64,000 bases of DNA from contig JAILDX010000040.1 of assembly GCA_024688685.1 (NCBI GenBank), positions 92,366-156,365 on the forward strand, read 5' to 3'. Under the pieces are notes generated by a model that was given only the letters and a program-made list of their open reading frames with translations, had not been told where the DNA came from and made no database searches. A program made the position numbers and the translations under genes. This stretch comes from Saccharofermentans sp. GTDB taxonomy: Bacteria; Bacillota; Clostridia; Saccharofermentanales; Saccharofermentanaceae. Below are positions 59,570 through 64,000 of the stretch, piece after piece; the first letter of the stretch is position 1, and the number at the start of each line of letters is the position of its first letter.

Positions 59570-60271
59570 TTATGAATAATCCTTCCCCAGAACGGCAAAT
59601 ACTGTTCTGAACATCGTCGCTATATCGCCAAAGAAATGGAAGTCCATAACGCTCTTGAGATTCCATTTCATCTTCTCCGGAAGGACATCGTTGAGGTAAA
59701 CACCGTCAACATCATCCGCCGCGTCGAGGAGCTTTGCCTCATCCTTATATCTGATGGATGCCTCCGAAGTGATGCCTGCGGGCATCAGAAGTGTGGCATT
59801 GTATTCCGGAATGTACTTATCGACATACTTTACTGCTTCAGGACGTGTTCCGACAAAACTCATATCGCCTGAGATAACATCAAAGACCTGCGGAAGCTCG
59901 TCGAGCCTGAGATCGCGGAGCTTTGAACCGACCTTTGTGATCCTGCTGTCTCCGCCGACTGTAACTGCCGTTCCGATCTTGTCTGCATTGTTGACCATCG
60001 TGCGGAACTTATGGATCCTGAAATGCTTTCCGTATGTGGTAACTCTCTCCTGTCTGTAGAAGACGGGACCCTTTGAATCACACTTGATCATTATCGCGAT
60101 GATAAGCATCGGAAGAGCGAGGATTATCAGCAGGATAATTGACGTAAAGATATCAAAAATGCGCTTAAGGATTATCTGGAAGCGCTTCTTGCTCAAAGCC
60201 TCCCAGTAGGGCTTAACCTCAGGGGTCCTCATATGATCCGGAAGATCTTCCCACTTCTTAAGCATTGCCAT
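59570..60271 (-). CDS. Initiating phosphoglycosyl transferase (bacterial sugar transferase family)
   Basis: A 233-residue monotopic phosphoglycosyl transferase that moves a phospho-sugar from a UDP-sugar to undecaprenyl phosphate, starting the repeat unit. A cytoplasmic start of about 30 residues is followed by one hydrophobic re-entrant helix (about 42-65), GPVFYRQERVT, the catalytic FRIHKFRTM, then KLRDLRLDELPQVFDVISGDMSFVGTRP split over about 120-150. The small size is that of PglC-type enzymes. The true start is ATG 60271 (MAMLKKW), one base after the 4,6-dehydratase stop; upstream sequence in frame is only a shadow of that gene. Confidence 0.92.
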   Translation of the reverse strand: MAMLKKWEDLPDHMRTPEVKPYWEALSKKRFQIILKRIFDIFTSIILLIILALPMLIIAIMIKCDSKGPVFYRQERVTTYGKHFRIHKFRTMVNNADKIGTAVTVGGDSRITKVGSKLRDLRLDELPQVFDVISGDMSFVGTRPEAVKYVDKYIPEYNATLLMPAGITSEASIRYKDEAKLLDAADDVDGVYLNDVLPEKMKWNLKSVMDFHFFGDIATMFRTVFAVLGKDYS

Positions 60272-60272
60272 A

Positions 60273-62162
60273 TCAATATTGTCCCGGCTTATATGTAGGA
60301 ACCATCTCCTGCACATACTTTCTGATGTTATCGTCGTCTTCACGGCTCTCTTCATCGAGCTTGACAAGATTCTTCCTGAAGAGCTCGTCATCCATCTCGA
60401 TAGGCTCACCGATAAAGATAAGCTTGTTTGCAGTTGTCTGCATTCCTTCCTCGTCCATGAGCTTCTCTTCATAGAGCTTCTCACCGGGACGGAGACCTGT
60501 GTATTCGATCTTGATATCGACATCAGGACGGAGACCTGAAAGCTTGATAAGGTTACGTGCCATATCGTCGATCCTAACCGGATCACCCATATCGAGAACG
60601 AAGATCTCTCCGCCCTTCGCATAGTATGAAGCCTGGAGCACGAGCGAAACAGCCTCAGGAATTGTCATAAAGAATCTGATGATATCCTTATGTGTAACGG
60701 TAACCGGGCCTCCCTCTGCGATCTGCTTCTTGAAGAGCGGGATAACCGAACCGTTTGAACCGAGAACGTTGCCGAATCTTACGGCTACGAATGAAGTATT
60801 GTTGTCCGCACGGTCCATCATCTGGATGATCATCTCACAGATACGCTTTGTAGCACCCATGATATTTGTAGGATTGACCGCCTTGTCGGTAGAGATGAGA
60901 ACGAACTTTTTAACGCCTGCATCAGCTGCCGCCTTCGCTGTCTTATATGTACCCATAACGTTATTCTTGACTGCTTCGTTAGGGCTGACCTCCATAAGAG
61001 GAACATGCTTGTGAGCTGCAGCGTGGAAAACGATATCAGGCTTGTATTCCTGCATGACAGAGTTTATCCTGTGTGTATTACGTACCGAACCGATGAGCGC
61101 AACGAGATTGAGATCCTTGTACTTGCGGAGAAGCTCCTGCTGGATCTCATATGCATTATTCTCATAGATATCAAAAATGATCAGCTGTCCCGGATTGTGA
61201 GATGCGATCTGTCTGCAGAGCTCTGAACCGATAGATCCGCCGCCGCCCGTAACAAGGATCTTCTTGCCTGCGAGCATATCAAATACTTCATTGTTGTCTA
61301 CAACGATGGGGTCACGGCCGAGAAGGTCCGTTATCTCAACTTCACGGACTGATGACATGCTGACATCACCCTTGGCGATCTGGTAAACACCGGGAACTGT
61401 TCTGAGCTTACATCCTGTCTCCTTGCAGATGTTGAGGATCTCCTTGCGTTCCTTTACAGCAGCTGAAGGAATACAAAAGATTATCGTACTAACGTCAAAC
61501 TCTGCAGCCTTTGTTATGATGTCATTCCTGCCGCCTACAACAGGTACTCCGTAAAGCTCTCTGTTCCACTTGCTGCTGTTGTCGTCAATGATACATACAG
61601 GCATCTGATTTGTTCTGCGGCTGTTCTTGAGTTCTCTTACAAGAACGCTTCCCGCATCGCCGCCGCCAATGATCATAACCCGCTCTTCACCGTTATTCTT
61701 CTGCACCATATTGTCATATCTTGCATTGGAGACCTTCTTGAGAAGTCTGTAAGAGAACCTTATGCATGTGTGAACAACAAATCCGAGGAACAAACCGACG
61801 ATATAGAAGGATATCGGCATTCTCATTCTGAGGATGAGAGATGAACCGACGTCCAGAATGGCGAGGATAATATAAGACTTGCCTACGAGGACAGCTTCGT
61901 CAAGACTGACAAAACTCCATATACTGTGGTAGAGCTTCATTATGTAGAAGACTACAGCCGTAAATACGCACCAGAGGGGCATAAGGTAGATATACATCGA
62001 AAGAAGATCCTGTGGAATCGATGTGTACTTCAGATCAAATCTCAGGAACAGGGCAATAAAGAATACAGCCCATACACCTATCATATCCGCAGCAAGAACA
62101 AACAGGGCATTCCTTACCCATCGTTTATTGTTGCGGTTAACCTTAACGTTCTTTTTATCCAT
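60273..62162 (-). CDS. Membrane-bound UDP-sugar 4,6-dehydratase (PglF/CapD/FlaA1 long type)
   Basis: A 629-residue protein: four membrane helices (about 20-130), a Rossmann fold with VMIIGGGDAGSVL near 165, and a catalytic SDR domain with LVTGGGGSIGSEL near 310, HAAAHKHVPLME near 390 and STDKAVNPTNIMGATKR near 430, where Met replaces the usual Tyr, as normal in this family. It converts UDP-GlcNAc to the 4-keto-6-deoxy sugar, precursor of bacillosamine- or quinovosamine-type residues. ATG 62162 (MDKKNVK) follows GGGGAG by five bases; upstream in-frame ATG is rejected. It feeds the adjacent phosphoglycosyl transferase. Confidence 0.92.
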   Translation of the reverse strand: MDKKNVKVNRNNKRWVRNALFVLAADMIGVWAVFFIALFLRFDLKYTSIPQDLLSMYIYLMPLWCVFTAVVFYIMKLYHSIWSFVSLDEAVLVGKSYIILAILDVGSSLILRMRMPISFYIVGLFLGFVVHTCIRFSYRLLKKVSNARYDNMVQKNNGEERVMIIGGGDAGSVLVRELKNSRRTNQMPVCIIDDNSSKWNRELYGVPVVGGRNDIITKAAEFDVSTIIFCIPSAAVKERKEILNICKETGCKLRTVPGVYQIAKGDVSMSSVREVEITDLLGRDPIVVDNNEVFDMLAGKKILVTGGGGSIGSELCRQIASHNPGQLIIFDIYENNAYEIQQELLRKYKDLNLVALIGSVRNTHRINSVMQEYKPDIVFHAAAHKHVPLMEVSPNEAVKNNVMGTYKTAKAAADAGVKKFVLISTDKAVNPTNIMGATKRICEMIIQMMDRADNNTSFVAVRFGNVLGSNGSVIPLFKKQIAEGGPVTVTHKDIIRFFMTIPEAVSLVLQASYYAKGGEIFVLDMGDPVRIDDMARNLIKLSGLRPDVDIKIEYTGLRPGEKLYEEKLMDEEGMQTTANKLIFIGEPIEMDDELFRKNLVKLDEESREDDDNIRKYVQEMVPTYKPGQY

Positions 62163-62233
62163 AAATACTCCCCAACAGTGTCTCTCCCCAAAAAGGCACA
62201 CAAAAAACTTGCCTGTTTTCACAAGCTAGAAAC

Positions 62234-62265
62234 ATTTTAGCACATTATTAAATAATAAATATAAT
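62234..62265 (-). promoter_or_regulatory. Possible internal promoter before the 4,6-dehydratase gene
   Basis: An extended -10 TGC-TAAAAT (hexamer 62234-62239, minus strand) follows a stretch of about 30 bases that is nearly all A and T, resembling an UP element. No clear -35 box is present. It lies in the only sizeable gap (155 bases) of the polysaccharide cluster. Confidence 0.4.
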
Positions 62266-62317
62266 AAATATTGGTGAGACTAACGGCAAAATGCTTGGGA
62301 AAATGCCAAAAGACTGT

Positions 62318-63832
62318 TTACCCGCGCTTCAGGAAACGCATAACGAGCGGCTTTAACGCCTTGATGTTGATGAGACAGTAAAGGATCATCGATACGGCGG
62401 TAACGATCACGAAACGGATCAGCGGATGCATTTCGGACAGGAAGTATATCCCGAGGAGGGACACACCCACACAGATGGCGGATCCGATCAGCCAGAGCGG
62501 AAGACTGCGCAGGAACCCCATATTGAAGTGCTTGTTTTTCTTTACGGACGTTACGATGTTCAGCACAGCGCATACGAGAACTGAGATACTTGTCGCAAGA
62601 GCTACACCGAGAACTCCCATAAATCTGCTCAGTACAATGCTGAATATGATGTTGAATACGATTGAAATGATGCTGTTCACCATAGGTGTCTTTGAGTCCC
62701 CGTAAGCATACTGGAACCTGCTGAAAAGCTCCCTGATGATATAAGGAACGAACATAAATCCGTAGCCTGCCAGCGACAATGCACATTTGTGGACAGCATC
62801 GGGGCCGAACTCGCCTCTTGCGAATACTATCGTAACTATATCCTCTGCGTTTAGAACGGTAAGAACGCTTATCGGAAGAAGCAGCGTCACCATCTGAATG
62901 GTCGAATTCATCGTGAGATCCGCAGCATCCTTATCCTTCTTATCCGCAATATTCTGCGTAATATATGTGAAGAGAACACCGCATATGCTGCCTATGAATG
63001 TCGCGACAAAATTTGACAGGACAGATGCATAGTTCATTGCGGTTACGGTTCCTTCTCCAAGGCCCGATACGATGATCTTATCGACCTGCTGGTTCACGAA
63101 TACCATCGAATAACCGGCAAGCAGCGGGCCCATCATCTTCAGCAGCTTTTTGACGTTCTCATCCCTGAACGGATTGCCCGACACATATCCCCAGTATTTC
63201 CTCGCGCATATCATCAGGAAGATGAGATTGAATACCGCATACGCATAGAAACCGATGACTAAAGTATCGGGACCGACAGTCCCGCCGATGAGGATTATCA
63301 GGACTATCAGGATCACGCTCTGATTGACGTTTATCAGCTCACCCGCGATAAAGTGCTCGTTCGCCTTGAGAAGCGAATTGAATATCGACAGTTCAACGAT
63401 TACCGCCAGGACAGGCGCAAAATACCTGATATAAGCTGACAGCTGCGCGGACAGCTCATCCGGGTATGTCGGAGCCAGTATCCTGGCGACTACCGGAGAA
63501 CCGAGAGAAAAGACAAGAGAGATCAGAAGTGATACGATCAGGAACACCGTAATGGTGTTGGATACGAACCGCTTAGATCTCTCTTTGCTCTCTTTTTGTG
63601 CATATATGTACGTCGGTATAAATGCCGTGGCGAGTGCCTGAACGAGCAGATAATCGACGTTTCCGATGAGGCTCTCAGACATGGAGATTATATCCGTGTC
63701 TATCGTCGCACCGAATGCAGAGGCTGTCGCCATCTGCTTGACAAAGCCTAAGACTTTGGCCAGGATTACTATTCCTGACACGGAGACTAATGTACCTATT
63801 ATCCCCTTTTTCTTAGCAGCTTTGCCTTCCAT
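62318..63832 (-). CDS. MurJ/MviN-type lipid-linked oligosaccharide flippase
   Basis: A 504-residue MOP-superfamily transporter with 14 predicted helices. GFVKQMATASAFGATIDTD near residue 30, a LVQALATAFIPTY block near 62, and SRFQYAYGDSKTP near 370 match the MviN/MurJ family rather than typical Wzx. In this cluster it is likely to flip the lipid-linked repeat unit, although a role as lipid II flippase cannot be excluded. It lies 11 bases after the WbpA-like gene. Confidence 0.85.
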   Translation of the reverse strand: MEGKAAKKKGIIGTLVSVSGIVILAKVLGFVKQMATASAFGATIDTDIISMSESLIGNVDYLLVQALATAFIPTYIYAQKESKERSKRFVSNTITVFLIVSLLISLVFSLGSPVVARILAPTYPDELSAQLSAYIRYFAPVLAVIVELSIFNSLLKANEHFIAGELINVNQSVILIVLIILIGGTVGPDTLVIGFYAYAVFNLIFLMICARKYWGYVSGNPFRDENVKKLLKMMGPLLAGYSMVFVNQQVDKIIVSGLGEGTVTAMNYASVLSNFVATFIGSICGVLFTYITQNIADKKDKDAADLTMNSTIQMVTLLLPISVLTVLNAEDIVTIVFARGEFGPDAVHKCALSLAGYGFMFVPYIIRELFSRFQYAYGDSKTPMVNSIISIVFNIIFSIVLSRFMGVLGVALATSISVLVCAVLNIVTSVKKNKHFNMGFLRSLPLWLIGSAICVGVSLLGIYFLSEMHPLIRFVIVTAVSMILYCLINIKALKPLVMRFLKRG

Positions 63833-63843
63833 ATCTTCTCAGA

Positions 63844-64000
63844 TTACAGTCTCCAGAATCTCATTCCGGATGCCTTGAGCTCATCCATTCTGTAAAGGCT
63901 CTTTACGTCAACGAGAACCTTCTCCTCGTCAGGGATATCAGCCTTGAACAGGCTCTTGATCTGCATCATGGACATTGATCTGAACTCGTTGTGACCTACT
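63844..64000 (-). CDS. wbpA: UDP-N-acetylhexosamine 6-dehydrogenase, C-terminal fragment (WbpA-like)
   Basis: Only the last 51 residues are in the window; the gene continues past base 64000. The translation starts VGHNEF, then reads VLVDVKSLYRMDEL and ends GMRFWRL. This is the closing part of the UDP-binding domain of UDP-glucose/UDP-HexNAc dehydrogenases (V-G-H-x-E/D-F, D-x-K-x-x-Y, YWRL). Together with the wbpB, wbpE, wbpD and wbpI homologues in the same operon, it is best read as the enzyme that oxidises UDP-GlcNAc to UDP-GlcNAcA. Confidence 0.8.
   Translation of the reverse strand, partial: VGHNEFRSMSMMQIKSLFKADIPDEEKVLVDVKSLYRMDELKASGMRFWRL

Noticed and set aside
60272..60622. A 117-codon N-terminal extension of the phosphoglycosyl transferase frame
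   Set aside because: It lies inside the end of the 4,6-dehydratase gene in another frame, has no domain character, and the protein has a natural start one base after the stop of that gene.
62175..62205. Hairpin with T run in the leader of the 4,6-dehydratase gene
   Set aside because: Only a 5-bp stem (AGGCA/TGCCT) with a long T-rich loop; too weak to call an attenuator.
38548..64000. Possible mobile or phage origin of the polysaccharide cluster
   Set aside because: No transposase, integrase, terminal repeats or attachment site was seen in or next to the cluster; codon and base use do not obviously differ from the neighbouring genes by eye.

Overview
The window looks like a chromosomal segment of an anaerobic, mid-G+C Firmicute of the Clostridia, probably a plant-fibre-associated gut or rumen bacterium. 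The basis is the mraZ-rsmH-ftsL-PBP division cluster, a T-box riboswitch in front of aspS, mutS2, a desulfoferrodoxin-type superoxide reductase, a SleB-type wall hydrolase, sigma-A promoters of TTGACA-17-TATAAT type, and glycoside hydrolases of families GH43 and GH16. The genus cannot be fixed from the sequence alone. No insertion sequence, prophage, CRISPR array or rRNA operon was seen.

Layout. 1-2657 (minus): start of the division and cell-wall cluster, with candidate MraZ operator repeats upstream. 2899-9532: accessory carbohydrate genes (GH43 enzyme, GT-C-like membrane protein, AraC regulator divergent from a GH16 lipoprotein) and a DUF2975/XRE pair. 9595-15772: an operon of acyl-CoA synthetase, polytopic membrane protein and large TerD-like protein, divergent from plsC. 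15801-32136 (minus): housekeeping block of vanZ, mutS2, pfkA, dnaE, mtaB, aspS, rnr, secG and a Ca2+-type P-ATPase. 32263-32523: tRNA-Val, tRNA-Asp and tRNA-Phe. 32598-38547: small stress, wall and regulatory genes, including an unusual ParB-like/BMP-domain fusion coupled to a metallophosphoesterase, and an ArsR regulator with a lysine-rich tail.

38641-64000 (minus) is one long, tightly overlapping surface-polysaccharide cluster that continues past the window edge. It holds the five steps to UDP-ManNAc(3NAc)A (wbpA fragment, wbpB, wbpE, wbpD, wbpI homologues); a second amino-sugar set (SDR, DegT aminotransferase, hexapeptide acyltransferase); a membrane 4,6-dehydratase and a small initiating phosphoglycosyl transferase; three cytosolic glycosyltransferases; a PIG-L deacetylase and a second deacetylase-like protein; a MurJ/MviN-type flippase; and two tandem Wzy/O-antigen-ligase-like proteins. 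Embedded in it are an ArnC/GtrB-like transferase with two EmrE-like half-flippases and a GT-C protein (a three-component lipid-linked glycosylation module), and a LysA-like decarboxylase paired with an ATP-grasp ligase.

The most notable signals are: promoters whose -10 box lies only 6-7 bases before the start codon (candidate leaderless mRNAs, one with a perfect consensus promoter); a T-box with an overlapping GAA/AAC specifier before an apparently non-discriminating aspS; the decarboxylase/ATP-grasp pair inside a uronic-acid polysaccharide cluster; and a four-copy TGTCKCT box array at 37328-37383 that no gene explains.
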